A stretch of DNA of 29,388 nucleotides from Porphyromonadaceae bacterium UBA7555 (GCA_002478045.1 DLLT01000003.1:1-29388); one strand, 5' to 3'. Shown: positions 15,246-24,292, counted from the first letter of the stretch. The notes: generated by a model from the letters alone, not told the origin. Program-made: numbers and translations.

Positions 15246-17252
15246 TCAGGCTAGTGCGTTGCGCACCACGTCATCGTCCGCGATGTTGGGCATGGTGATG
15301 ACCATATCGGGATGCAAGGACATGGCGCGACGCGCCGCCGACATGGCGCCGCTGTTGCGAGCCCAGCTGCGGCGTGCAATGCCGTTATTGACATCCCACA
15401 ACATCATCTCGTCTATGTGTCGGCGCGATTCTTGGCTGCCATCAATGACCATGCCGAAGCCGCCGTTGACCACTTCGCCCCATCCGACGCCGCCGCCGTT
15501 GTGCAGCGACACCCAGGTGGCTCCGCGAAATCCGTCGCCGATGACGTTCTGCACCGCCATATCTGCGGTAAAGGCCGAGCCGTCATAGATATTGGAGGTC
15601 TCGCGATAGGGCGAATCGGTGCCGGAGACATCGTGGTGGTCGCGGCCCAAGACTATGGGTGCGGAGATGCGCCCGGCGGCTATAGCCTCGTTGAAGGCGC
15701 GTGCTATGGCCATACGGCCTTCGGCATCAGCGTATAGTATGCGTGCCTGCGAACCTACAACCAAATTGTTGGCGCCCGCCTCGGCTATCCAATGGATGTT
15801 GTCTTCGAGTTGTCCGGCAATTTCGGCGGGGGCATCGCGGCGCATATCCTCGAGCACGCGGCGTGCTATATCATCGCTCAGCGCCAGGTCCTCAGGTCGT
15901 CCCGAGGTGCATACCCAGCGGAAAGGTCCGAATCCATAATCAAAGAATAATGGGCCCATAATATCCTGGACATAAGATGGATACCTAAACTTGCCGTCAG
16001 CGTTCAGGATGTCTGCTCCGGCACGCGATGCCTCCAGCAGGAAGGCGTTGCCGTAATCAAAGAAGTACATACCGCGTGCCGTAAGTTTATTGATGGCGGC
16101 CACCTGACGGCGCAGAGACTCCTGTACCAGCTGCTTGAATTGCTCGGGATCTTCGGCCATCATCGTGCGCGATTGTTCGTAAGTGAGTCCTGCCGGATAG
16201 TATCCGCCGGCCCATGGGTTGTGCAGCGAGGTCTGGTCGCTGCCCAAATCCACGCGGATGTCCTCATCGGCCAAACGTTCCCATAGGTCCACAATATTGC
16301 CTTGATAGGCCATGGACACCACTTCGCCGGCGTCCAAGGCGCGGCGCAGGCGCTCAATAAGCTCGTCCAGCGAGGTGTGCACTTCGTCCACCCATCCCTG
16401 GCTGTGACGCTTCTCGACGGCTGCCGGATTGATTTCGGCGACGACGCTGACCACTCCGGCGATATTGCCGGCCTTGGGCTGAGCGCCCGACATTCCGCCA
16501 AGTCCGGAGGACACAAACAACATACGGCGTGTGTCGCCCGGTGCGCGGCGCTTACGTGCGGCGTTGAGTACCGTAATGGTGGTGCCGTGGACTATACCCT
16601 GCGGACCTATGTACATATACGATCCGGCGGTCATCTGGCCGTATTGCGACACGCCCATGGCGTTGAAGCGCTCCCAGTCGTCCGGCTTGGAGTAATTGGG
16701 AATGACCATGCCGTTGGTGACGACCACACGCGGTGCGTCCTTATGTGATGGGAACAATCCCAGCGGATGACCCGAGTACATCACCAAGGTCTGGTTCTCT
16801 GTCATCTGCGACAGGTATTGCATAGTCAGGCGATACTGCGCCCAATTCTGGAACACGGCGCCGTTGCCGCCGTAAGTGATAAGCTCGTGCGGATGCTGAG
16901 CCACGCGCGGGTCCAAGTTGTTCTGTATCATCAGCATTATGGCCGCCGCCTGACGACACTTGGCCGGATATTCCTTGATAGGACGGGCATACATCGGATA
17001 ATGCGGGCGCAGGCGATACATATATATACGGCCATAGCGGCGCAGCTCCTCGGCAAACTCCGGAGCCAGTGCGGCATGCTGCTCCTTGGGAAAATAACGC
17101 AACGCATTCTTCAGCGCCAGAGCCTTTTGAGCCGGCGTAAGTATATCCTTGCGTCGCGGAGCGTGGTTGACGGAAGTATCATATTCCTGCGGTTCGGGCA
17201 GTCGGGATGGGATGCCACCGATGATATCTTGTTGGAATTGGTTGAGTGTCAT
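15246..17252 (-). CDS. hutU: Urocanate hydratase (HutU)
   Basis: The 668-residue NAD-dependent enzyme converts urocanate to imidazolone-5-propionate. Recognisable segments are ITYGGNGAVFQNW at 125-137, YSGHPLGLFPSHKDAP at 159-174, YMYIGPQGIVHGT at 212-224, GLGGMSGAQPKAG at 250-262 for NAD binding, and LHNGGGVGWGEVVNGG near the C-terminus. It is about 110 residues longer than the common proteobacterial HutU (~555) and closer to the long form seen in Bacteroidetes and animals (UROC1). Its start codon overlaps the ftcD stop as ATGA, showing translational coupling. Confidence 0.97.
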   Translation of the reverse strand: MTLNQFQQDIIGGIPSRLPEPQEYDTSVNHAPRRKDILTPAQKALALKNALRYFPKEQHAALAPEFAEELRRYGRIYMYRLRPHYPMYARPIKEYPAKCRQAAAIMLMIQNNLDPRVAQHPHELITYGGNGAVFQNWAQYRLTMQYLSQMTENQTLVMYSGHPLGLFPSHKDAPRVVVTNGMVIPNYSKPDDWERFNAMGVSQYGQMTAGSYMYIGPQGIVHGTTITVLNAARKRRAPGDTRRMLFVSSGLGGMSGAQPKAGNIAGVVSVVAEINPAAVEKRHSQGWVDEVHTSLDELIERLRRALDAGEVVSMAYQGNIVDLWERLADEDIRVDLGSDQTSLHNPWAGGYYPAGLTYEQSRTMMAEDPEQFKQLVQESLRRQVAAINKLTARGMYFFDYGNAFLLEASRAGADILNADGKFRYPSYVQDIMGPLFFDYGFGPFRWVCTSGRPEDLALSDDIARRVLEDMRRDAPAEIAGQLEDNIHWIAEAGANNLVVGSQARILYADAEGRMAIARAFNEAIAAGRISAPIVLGRDHHDVSGTDSPYRETSNIYDGSAFTADMAVQNVIGDGFRGATWVSLHNGGGVGWGEVVNGGFGMVIDGSQESRRHIDEMMLWDVNNGIARRSWARNSGAMSAARRAMSLHPDMVITMPNIADDDVVRNALA

Positions 17253-18940
17253 AGTCTTTCTTCGATTTCGGATATTAGAGTCTGTTCGCGGCCGTCCGCC
17301 TCGGCGGCCAAGGCCTGGGCCTCGCCTCTGAGGGCTTTGGCCTTGTCCTTATCCTTGAGCCCGGCAGCGTTTATCATCACATTGAGCGCCGCACCGCGTA
17401 TGGCGGCACGTGCGGCCATTATGGCCACTCCGGCATCCGAAAGCGAATTGGGGTTGCCCTCTACGGCCATGGCGTGCGCCACTTCGAAGACCTCCATAGC
17501 GGCCTTCATAGTCTTCAGCGGCACTTGGGCGGCATATAGTGTGGCCTCCTCGAGGGCGGCGGCGCGTGCAGCCTTTTCCTCGTCCGTGCCCTTGGGCATG
17601 GCAAATACGGCCATGATGCGATTGAAGGCTTCGGTATCCTCGTCCACCAAAGCGAGCAGACGCTGCATCAGTGCATGTCCCTTCACGGCCCAGTCGGAGA
17701 AGAACTCCCAGCGGTCATCCCATCCGGGCTTGTGCGCCGACAGATTGGCGACCATCGTGGCCAGAGCCGCTCCCATAGCGCCCATATATGCCGATACGGA
17801 GCCGCCGCCGGGTGCCGGCGATTCGCTGGCGGTCTCCTCGGCAAAGCCTTGGCAGGTAAGATCGACGAGCTTCTTGCCGCCCTTGGGTGCCAGGAGGTCT
17901 TCTATGACTTTTTCGTGTACCTTGAAAGGTGCCAAGTCCTCAAGGCCGAGCGACTTGACGGCTATCTTGATAATCTCGTCATCGCTGATACCCAGCGAGC
18001 GGCACTGCTTGCGCAGAAAGTACCGGCCCGCATCCAGCAGACACGAGCGCGGCACCAGACCCACAATTTCGGTTCCGGTGACACGCAATCCGCGGCGATC
18101 GGCGGCGCGGCACACCTCCTCGAAGGCCACGTGTAGCGGCGTAGCGCGTATGTCCGTGATATTCATCGACACCTGAGCGATGCCGTATTCTTCGATGTAC
18201 CAGCCTATGGCCTTGCAACCCTTGAGCGTGCCGGGAATCATCACCGGATTGCCCTCGGCATCGCGCACAATCTTGCCCGTGATGGGGTTGCCCTCACGGC
18301 GCGGACGGCCTTTTTCGCGGACATCAAAAGCGATGGCATTGGCGCGACGGGTGCTGGTCGAATTGAGATTGAAATTGACTGCAACCAGGAAGTCACGCGC
18401 TCCGACGACGGTGGCTCCGCTACGCGCAGCCTGCTCGGTGAATTCGCCGCCGCCGTAGTCCGGCATCTCCGCCGGGTCGGTAATGCGCTGTGCCAAAGCC
18501 TCGTACTCGCCTTTGCGGCATACAGCCAAGTTGCGGCGCTCGGGACGCAAGGCTGCCGCCTCATAGCAATACGTAGGTATGGACAGCTCATCGGCTATAC
18601 GTTTGGCAAGGGCACGAGCCATCTCGGCACACTCCTCGAGGGTGACGCCGCTCACCGGCACCAAGGGCAGAACGTCCGTGGCGCCTATGCGCGGATGCTC
18701 GCCGTGATGTGTACGCATATCGATGAGCTCGGAAGCCTTCTTGACGCTGCGGAAGGCCGCATCGACCACAGCCTCGGGCGTTCCGGCAAAGGTCACCACC
18801 GTGCGGTTGGTAGCCTTTCCGGGGTCTACGTCCAGCAGCCGGACGCCCTCGACATCCTCGATGCTCTTGACTATTTCCTGTATAACTTCGGGGCGGCGTC
18901 CCTCGCTGAAATTGGGGACGCACTCAATGATACGTTTCAT
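17249..18940 (-). CDS. ftcD: Bifunctional glutamate formimidoyltransferase / formimidoyl-THF cyclodeaminase
   Basis: The 563-residue fusion moves the formimino group of formiminoglutamate to tetrahydrofolate and then releases ammonia to give methenyl-THF, ending the histidine pathway at glutamate. The N-terminal transferase domain (residues 1-~325) begins MKRIIECVPNFSEGR and has HHGEHPRIGATD with H82 at the position of the catalytic His of mammalian FTCD. The cyclodeaminase domain (~355-563) contains SPAPGGGSVSAYMGAMGAAL. I use the ATG at 18940; an ATG five codons earlier (18955) is possible. It is the first gene of the hut operon and explains why no separate hutG or fchA is present. Confidence 0.95.
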   Translation of the reverse strand: MKRIIECVPNFSEGRRPEVIQEIVKSIEDVEGVRLLDVDPGKATNRTVVTFAGTPEAVVDAAFRSVKKASELIDMRTHHGEHPRIGATDVLPLVPVSGVTLEECAEMARALAKRIADELSIPTYCYEAAALRPERRNLAVCRKGEYEALAQRITDPAEMPDYGGGEFTEQAARSGATVVGARDFLVAVNFNLNSTSTRRANAIAFDVREKGRPRREGNPITGKIVRDAEGNPVMIPGTLKGCKAIGWYIEEYGIAQVSMNITDIRATPLHVAFEEVCRAADRRGLRVTGTEIVGLVPRSCLLDAGRYFLRKQCRSLGISDDEIIKIAVKSLGLEDLAPFKVHEKVIEDLLAPKGGKKLVDLTCQGFAEETASESPAPGGGSVSAYMGAMGAALATMVANLSAHKPGWDDRWEFFSDWAVKGHALMQRLLALVDEDTEAFNRIMAVFAMPKGTDEEKAARAAALEEATLYAAQVPLKTMKAAMEVFEVAHAMAVEGNPNSLSDAGVAIMAARAAIRGAALNVMINAAGLKDKDKAKALRGEAQALAAEADGREQTLISEIEERL

Positions 18941-19029
18941 ATTGGGGTCTGGCACTTATGTGTTTATTTGTGTTTGGTTTCGATATTATACTCGGTTTGG
19001 GTATCGTATGTTCGGTTTTGGATATTAAG

Positions 19030-19048
19030 CCCGGCCCTTACGGGCGGG
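19030..19048 (-). other. Leader hairpin with GNRA-type tetraloop upstream of ftcD
   Basis: In the minus-strand transcript GCCC and GGGC pair around the loop GUAA (19034-19045), and CCC/GGG extends the stem with one bulged C. It is not followed by a U-run, so it is not a simple terminator. It lies about 90 nt ahead of the ftcD start. Confidence 0.5.
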
Positions 19049-19213
19049 AGGTTTCTCGGGTTAAGTTTTTTGTCGCCATCCTTCGCGCCAAAGCCTCACG
19101 ATGACATTCGGCGTGCACGAATTGCAGCATTTGAACGCCGGAAGCCGTGCCGTAGACGCCAATGTGTCACCATTGCCGCCCTCCGTCCTTGGCTATCCCG
19201 CCGCTTTCACTGG

Positions 19214-19221
19214 CAAATATA
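19214..19221 (-). promoter_or_regulatory. hut operon promoter, -7 element (TATATTTG)
   Basis: The minus strand reads TATATTTG, a full match to the Bacteroidetes consensus TAnnTTTG, and is the only such match between ftcD and the divergent gene. Transcription from here would cover all four hut genes. Confidence 0.55.
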
Positions 19222-19368
19222 GCACTTTTCCGCCAATAATCCCGCATCCACCCGGAAAATGCTGCCGCCGTCAGTCCGACCCCGATGCCTACAGAGACCA
19301 AATACTATGACACACCCTCATTTTTCATCTATGCCTGCTGATTATTTCTCGAAATTAAAAATAAGCAG

Positions 19369-19376
19369 TATCTTTG
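19369..19376 (+). promoter_or_regulatory. Bacteroidetes -7 element (TATCTTTG)
   Basis: TATCTTTG is a full match to TAnnTTTG in an AT-rich stretch, 56 bp upstream of the first possible ATG of the 451-residue gene (19432) and 113 bp upstream of the second (19489). Confidence 0.6.
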
Positions 19377-19431
19377 CATTCGCCGATGGATAGCCGGATG
19401 AGCAAAGTAATCTCTTAGTGCGAACCGGCGA

Positions 19432-20787
19432 ATGACAACGGCATCGAATTATTTAACTACAAACAAATTAACAAGCTATTATAATGATATGGAAAGATAC
19501 TACGCCAAAGACAATTGGCTGACGGAGATGGCCGCACAGGACGATGACGCCTGCCGCAATCTCGCACCCGAGTTGGACGAAATGACGGACGGACGACAGA
19601 CATATAATGCCGTCTTCGGATTCTTGCCGTGCGCCGCTTCGACCCGGCCTCGAAATGTCTCGATTGCCTCGTTAATGAAGCTGTACAGCGTCAAGCGAAG
19701 CGGACGCAAGGAAGATGTACGGCGCGAAATTCAGCTCCGCTTTAATTACCTGGATTATTCGGTTCAAAAGAAAATCCTGTGGCTGTTTCTGAATGGCTCT
19801 AAGCAAGATAGGTTGTTTTGTTTCAAACAATTAAAGCATAGTTGGGATAAGGTGTTCGAGCCAAAACTTGTCGAATTGTGGGAGAAGTACCGCGAGCCGG
19901 AGTGTGCCTTTCTTTTGGTCAAATACGGCAATATCGACTATGTACGTCGGCATCAAGAGGAGTTGGCGCAGTCTGCCGGCTATTATCAAGTCTGCCTAAG
20001 ACTTGGCCTCGAAGACAGGGATTTCGTCATCGAAAAGGAAAGGCTGGAGAGCCCGGATGTATATGTACGGCTGCTTTACGAGACCAAGCGCACCCTCGGC
20101 TTGGACGAAGCCAAAGATGTCCTTTTGCGGGTGATTGACAGCTCGCTGTTGCAGAGCATCTGCCATCAATGCGATATTGCGCCGTACTTCCTTGTCTATG
20201 ACGGACAAGTGGACAGCGCCGGACAACCCATTGAAACAATCGTGCCGTCCATCGTATGGATTGACTCCGTAATGGAGTGTATGCGCTATCTCTATCATAT
20301 TGCTCCTAAGGCTGTTGTGGCCGATGTTCTGCACCATGACATAGAAGTACGCAAGATGTATTACAGCCTTCTCGGCGGCAGCTGCTATTGCAATTCAAGC
20401 GATCCGATAGCGGACAGGCGCCGTGACTTGAGAATGTTTTGCAAATTGGCTTACGCGATGTTCCCCGAGCACCGGCGAGGTGAAATCGTTGAGGGCGACC
20501 TACATTCTGACAATCCAGACATTGGCACATCGTCTATCGGTGGCAGTAACGAATACGAACCGGACAAGTCCGAGTGGCGAGATATTGCCGACCGCTCGGT
20601 CGAGAATCTGCTTGAAACCATTCGGAAGTATCGTCTGACCGAGGATTTGACGCCGGAGGAATGGCAAGCCCTTTATCTCGAAAATAACCTGCCGAAAACC
20701 GAGGCTATCTCGCTGCTGTCCGAGCGATTGAGCCTTGAACCGGACTGCCCGAACCGGGACGAATTCATCCGGGGACTGCTAAGTTAG
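19432..20787 (+). CDS. Hypothetical protein, probably cytosolic and mostly helical
   Basis: I do not recognise this 451-residue protein. It has no signal peptide or membrane segment. It is rich in Leu, Glu, Lys and Tyr with many short amphipathic helices (for example VQKKILWLFLNGSKQD and PKLVELWEKYREPE), which could be a HEAT-like solenoid. Two Cys pairs occur (CHQC near residue 244-247 and CYC near 321-323) but no metal site is convincing. The first 19 codons are AT-rich and resemble an untranslated Bacteroidetes leader, so the true start may be the ATG at 19489 (MERYYAKDNW, 432 aa). It has its own promoter and no operon partner. The 3' end is followed by the terminator of the convergent DUF3332 gene. 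Confidence 0.75.
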   Translation: MTTASNYLTTNKLTSYYNDMERYYAKDNWLTEMAAQDDDACRNLAPELDEMTDGRQTYNAVFGFLPCAASTRPRNVSIASLMKLYSVKRSGRKEDVRREIQLRFNYLDYSVQKKILWLFLNGSKQDRLFCFKQLKHSWDKVFEPKLVELWEKYREPECAFLLVKYGNIDYVRRHQEELAQSAGYYQVCLRLGLEDRDFVIEKERLESPDVYVRLLYETKRTLGLDEAKDVLLRVIDSSLLQSICHQCDIAPYFLVYDGQVDSAGQPIETIVPSIVWIDSVMECMRYLYHIAPKAVVADVLHHDIEVRKMYYSLLGGSCYCNSSDPIADRRRDLRMFCKLAYAMFPEHRRGEIVEGDLHSDNPDIGTSSIGGSNEYEPDKSEWRDIADRSVENLLETIRKYRLTEDLTPEEWQALYLENNLPKTEAISLLSERLSLEPDCPNRDEFIRGLLS

Positions 20788-20851
20788 GATACAAGGAGAT
20801 GCTGCGTTAATTTATGGCTCGGCATCGCAGCCGGCTTGGCCTCCCCTCGTC

Positions 20852-20902
20852 AAAAAAAGCGCGACATCCTCGGGCAATATGGTCATTGCCCGAGGATGTC
20901 GC
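20852..20902 (-). terminator. Rho-independent terminator of the DUF3332 gene
   Basis: A perfect 18-bp inverted repeat (20861-20878 with 20885-20902) around the 6-nt loop ATGGTC is followed, in the minus direction, by GC and a run of seven T (20852-20858 read as A on plus). It starts 34 bp after the DUF3332 stop and lies 3' of both convergent genes. Confidence 0.92.
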
Positions 20903-20936
20903 AGTCTGTATGTCGGTGCGCGTATGCGCCGTCACA

Positions 20937-21485
20937 TTAGCGTGCAGCCAGGTTGGAAGCGGCGAGAGCTTCCTGATATGCGTAGCAGCCGTTCTGGCTG
21001 ATTTCTACGACTTTGTAGTCGCCGTTGGGCATGGGGACTTTGGCGTGGTCGGCATCGATGAACGTCAGGAATACAACGCGTTGGCCCTCGGCATCAAGAG
21101 TGCTCCATTCCTGTGTCTTGACATCGAAGTCGAGACGCACTTTGGTTCCGTCGTTTTCGCTGATGATGTCATAGCCCTTGCCATCGCATTTTACAAGGTA
21201 CTTACCGTCCTGACCTTCGATAACCCTGGTGCCTTTGGCTACGGGGTTATTGCCGCTCCAGAACTCGATACTGTTGAGCACCAGGACATCGGCCAAGCCC
21301 GAGACTTCGTATACGGGCAGAATCCAGAAGGCAAAGAATACCAGCTCGTTGACAAATTTATTGCCTATCGAATTGTTCCAGGTCAGCAACTTGTTGGTGA
21401 GCTTGAACGAGCCTATGCACGAGCTGAACATCATACAGGAGCATACCGCGATGACGGCTGCTACACGGATAGCGTACTTTTTCAT
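20937..21485 (-). CDS. DUF3332 family lipoprotein
   Basis: The 182-residue protein starts MKKYAIRVAAVIAVCSC and has a lipobox ending FSSC with the acylated Cys at about residue 23, so it should be an envelope lipoprotein. The segment SFKLTNKLLTWNNSIGNKF with the following NELVFFAFWILPVYEVSGLADVL is the DUF3332 hallmark, including a hydrophobic stretch at ~48-58 that may be a membrane segment. The C-terminal half is a beta-rich domain. The family has no established function. It is preceded by an AT-rich leader and followed by a strong terminator, so it is probably transcribed alone. Confidence 0.88.
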   Translation of the reverse strand: MKKYAIRVAAVIAVCSCMMFSSCIGSFKLTNKLLTWNNSIGNKFVNELVFFAFWILPVYEVSGLADVLVLNSIEFWSGNNPVAKGTRVIEGQDGKYLVKCDGKGYDIISENDGTKVRLDFDVKTQEWSTLDAEGQRVVFLTFIDADHAKVPMPNGDYKVVEISQNGCYAYQEALAASNLAAR

Positions 21486-21575
21486 AATTCTATCTATTTG
21501 TTAAGGATGGGTTGGATTGTTTCTGTATAAAGTTTTGTATATTATTTCGTTTATATATTTATATATTGATGATTG

Positions 21576-22952
21576 TCAGGCGTGTATGTGGGCCAGTACA
21601 CGATGGTAGAAGCGCATCACCGCCCCGACATATTCAATGGTCTGCGTGCCGCGGAAGTATCCGTAACGCACCACTTCGTCGTTGTAGTATGCCGGATTGG
21701 ACTTGAGCCGCAACGCCTCGGATACATTGCCTTCCCATACGGCGGGATTGTATCCGTGCTTGCGGGCCAAGGCTATGGCATCGATGATATGCGCCGCCCC
21801 CGCGTTATAAGACGCAAGGACAAACTTGACGCGCTCGGCCGGGTCTTTGACGTATGGACGCATAGTGCGGTCGAGGGTCTTGAGCAGCCGCACCGCCAGG
21901 CGTATCGAAGTCGCCGGGTCGGTCAGGGCCGCCGGGTCTACACCGTTGGCCCTTGCGGTCGAAGGCATTATCTGCATAATACCGCGCGCGCCGGCCCAGG
22001 AAGTCACACTATTGTCAAAACGACTTTCGACAAAGCATATAGCGCCAAGCAGACGCCAGTCATGTCCTTCCACGGCATAGAGTTTGAACAATGCATCGTA
22101 GGGCGACAGACGTCCGCCGTGGAAGGTATAAGTCAAGGCCGTGGGCGATTGCTTGGACATCTCGAAATAGGTCTTCAGCAGCGCCAAATTGCGCTCGCGT
22201 GGCTTGTCCGAGGACAGCCATGTGTCAATGCTGTCGCCCAACCACGCATGGTCGGGGGCGGTGGCCCAGCGCGCTTTTTGCGGAAAACTAAGCGCCACGG
22301 TGATGTCCAAGTTCGGATAATATGTGCGATTGATGCGTGCCAAGTCACTATCAATGACTGTCATAGGTATCTTGCCGTCATTGACCATATCTATAAGATC
22401 CTCAGCCACTATGGAGTCGCGATTGAGCGTATGTATGTGTATGCCGCCGCCGAGCTCTTCGTTGAGGTGTCGAAGCCGTTGATGGTACTTGCTGCCCTCC
22501 ACCACGTATATGTCGCGGCCGGGCAGCCGCGTGACATCGGTGACAAGGCCACCGACATCGCGGCGCTGCACCAGTACCTGAGTGGTTTCGAAAGTGGGGC
22601 CGCAGTGGCGGACTCGCGCCTTGAATTCGCTATTGACCGGAATTTGGTAAGCCACGACATCTGCCTTGCCCGTATTGACCATTTCGATGGCTCCGTCAAG
22701 ACTCGGCGCAACTTCCACTTCGAGCGCCATTCCTTTTGCCTTGGCAAATTCGGCGGCCAAGTCGTAGTCGTAGCCCATAGCCTCGTCACGATACAGAAAG
22801 TAGGACAACGGACTGTATATCGTGGCGATGCGCAGTGTCTCGGGCAGTGCGTGCGACACCGAATCGGCGGATGCATCAGAGCCTGCGCCCTTTCCGCAGC
22901 TACCCAAAAGCAGCACCGCCACCAGCACGACTATGTATAACCGTCCGTACAT
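21576..22952 (-). CDS. MltF-like membrane-bound lytic murein transglycosylase
   Basis: The 458-residue lipoprotein cleaves peptidoglycan glycan strands. Residues 1-19 form a lipoprotein signal ending LLLGSC (C19). Residues ~38-270 are a periplasmic binding protein (SBP_bac_3) domain, starting LRIATIYSPLSYF. Residues ~290-450 are an SLT lysozyme-like domain with the catalytic Glu E309 in FVESRFD, then GARGIMQIMPSTA and ASYNAGAAH. This binding-domain plus SLT order is the MltF architecture; the ligand of the binding domain is not known. It starts 15 nt after the purM-like stop, so the two are probably cotranscribed. Confidence 0.93.
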   Translation of the reverse strand: MYGRLYIVVLVAVLLLGSCGKGAGSDASADSVSHALPETLRIATIYSPLSYFLYRDEAMGYDYDLAAEFAKAKGMALEVEVAPSLDGAIEMVNTGKADVVAYQIPVNSEFKARVRHCGPTFETTQVLVQRRDVGGLVTDVTRLPGRDIYVVEGSKYHQRLRHLNEELGGGIHIHTLNRDSIVAEDLIDMVNDGKIPMTVIDSDLARINRTYYPNLDITVALSFPQKARWATAPDHAWLGDSIDTWLSSDKPRERNLALLKTYFEMSKQSPTALTYTFHGGRLSPYDALFKLYAVEGHDWRLLGAICFVESRFDNSVTSWAGARGIMQIMPSTARANGVDPAALTDPATSIRLAVRLLKTLDRTMRPYVKDPAERVKFVLASYNAGAAHIIDAIALARKHGYNPAVWEGNVSEALRLKSNPAYYNDEVVRYGYFRGTQTIEYVGAVMRFYHRVLAHIHA

Positions 22953-22967
22953 ACCCTTTGCATATAT

Positions 22968-24137
22968 TTATGCCAAGTCGGAGCGGAGTATCGTCAACTT
23001 GTTGCCTTCGGGACGGTCTTCTACATGGCCTATGACTTGAGCTTCTATGCCCATGGAGTGAGCCAACGCTATGACGACTTCAGCCTCGGATGGGCTCACA
23101 TATATCTCCATACGATGCCCCATATTGAAGACTTTTTCCATCTCTTCCTTGGAGGCGCCGCTCTCTCGGGCTATCATCTTGAAAAGCGGCGGCACGGGTA
23201 GGAGGTTGTCCTTGATTACGTGCTTGTCTTTGACGAAATTCATCACCTTGGTCTGTGCGCCGCCGGTGCAGTGCACCATACCATGGATGTGTCCGCGTCC
23301 TACCTCATCGAAGATAAGACGCACCACCGGGGCGTATGTACGCGTGGGCGACAGCACCAGACGTCCGGCATCTAAGGGCGTACCTTCCACCGGATCGGTG
23401 AGTCGACGGCTGCCGCAATATGCCAAGTCCTCGGGCATACCTTGGTCGTAACTCTCGGGATACTGCGAGGCGTAATACTTGGCAAAGACATCGTGGCGCG
23501 CCGAGGTCAGGCCGTTGCTGCCCATACCGCCGTTGTAGCCGCGTTCCCATGCAGCCTGACCATACGAGGCCAATCCGACTATAAGGTCGCCGTGGCTGAT
23601 GTGCGCGTTGTCAATGACTTGGTCGCGCCGCATACGGCACGTCACGGTGGAATCGACAATGATGGTGCGCACAAGGTCGCCGACATCGGCGGTTTCGCCT
23701 CCGGTGCTGTATATGCCTATGCCGTATGACCGCAATTCGGCCAGCAGTTCTTCGGTGCCGTTGATGATGGCCGAAATAACCTCGCCGGGAATCAAACGCC
23801 GATTACGTCCTATAGTAGAGGACACCAAGATATTGTCGACAGCACCTACACACAGCAGGTCATCGATATTCATCACCAAGGCATCCTGCGCAATACCGCG
23901 CCATACAGACATATCGCCCGTTTCGCGCCAATATATGTAGGCTAATGAGGATTTGGTGCCGGCGCCATCGGCGTGCATAATATTGCACCACTCCGGGTCG
24001 CCGCCCAAGATGTCGGGAATAATTTTGCAAAAGGCATGCGGGTAGAGACCCTTGTCTATGTGGCGTATGGCGGCGTGTACATCTTCCTTGGATGCCGATA
24101 CGCCGCGGCGGTCATATCTCTGCTGGTCTGCTGTCAT
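22968..24137 (-). CDS. purM: AIR synthase (phosphoribosylformylglycinamidine cyclo-ligase, PurM-like)
   Basis: The 389-residue protein belongs to the PurM/SelD ATP-grasp-like superfamily and most likely closes the imidazole ring in purine synthesis. Supporting segments are MHADGAGTKSSLAYIYW (metal and ATP binding), DALVMNIDDLLCVGA, GGETADVGD, GLTSARHDV, and the C-terminal HGMVHCTGGAQTKV. It is a divergent Bacteroidetes-type PurM, slightly longer than the E. coli enzyme (~345 aa), so an AIR-synthase-related side function cannot be fully excluded. A weak -7-like TAAATTCG lies upstream on the minus strand. It is divergent from tsaB and followed after 15 nt by the mltF-like gene. Confidence 0.9.
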   Translation of the reverse strand: MTADQQRYDRRGVSASKEDVHAAIRHIDKGLYPHAFCKIIPDILGGDPEWCNIMHADGAGTKSSLAYIYWRETGDMSVWRGIAQDALVMNIDDLLCVGAVDNILVSSTIGRNRRLIPGEVISAIINGTEELLAELRSYGIGIYSTGGETADVGDLVRTIIVDSTVTCRMRRDQVIDNAHISHGDLIVGLASYGQAAWERGYNGGMGSNGLTSARHDVFAKYYASQYPESYDQGMPEDLAYCGSRRLTDPVEGTPLDAGRLVLSPTRTYAPVVRLIFDEVGRGHIHGMVHCTGGAQTKVMNFVKDKHVIKDNLLPVPPLFKMIARESGASKEEMEKVFNMGHRMEIYVSPSEAEVVIALAHSMGIEAQVIGHVEDRPEGNKLTILRSDLA

Positions 24138-24206
24138 ATCGTGTCGTTATTTGTGGTTGGATTGGCGAATTTAGTAATAATTTATGAGATTTCGGCCCTT
24201 TTTAAG

Positions 24207-24214
24207 TAACTTTG
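24207..24214 (+). promoter_or_regulatory. tsaB promoter, -7 element (TAACTTTG)
   Basis: TAACTTTG is a full match to TAnnTTTG, 78 bp upstream of the tsaB ATG at 24293, in the short divergent gap with purM. Confidence 0.6.
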
Positions 24215-24292
24215 CACTCGCAGGGCATACCATAGGCACACCAAAGTTCGCCACAGCCCCTGCCGTACTATCACAAATACAGACTGCAGACC

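Larger units (their letters stand above)
18941..19431. other. Divergent intergenic region with long hut leader
   Basis: This ~490-bp region separates the hut operon from the 451-residue gene. On the minus strand, a promoter at 19214-19221 would give a leader of about 268 nt. The leader holds a hairpin at 19030-19048, a possible 25-codon ORF at 19096-19173, and an A/C-rich stretch (18961-19029) with three imperfect ~20-bp repeats. On the plus strand there is a promoter at 19369-19376. No other gene is visible. Confidence 0.55.

Noticed and set aside
13747..15588. 613-codon open frame on the plus strand
   Set aside because: It is exactly antisense to hutH and the end of hutU, whose motifs are clear. 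The translation is low in hydrophobic periodicity and matches no family; it arises from GC-rich codon use.
16767..18176. 469-codon open frame on the plus strand
   Set aside because: It is antisense to hutU and ftcD, both of which are certain.
21573..22940. 455-codon open frame on the plus strand
   Set aside because: It mirrors the mltF-like gene, which has a lipobox and a catalytic Glu in the right places.
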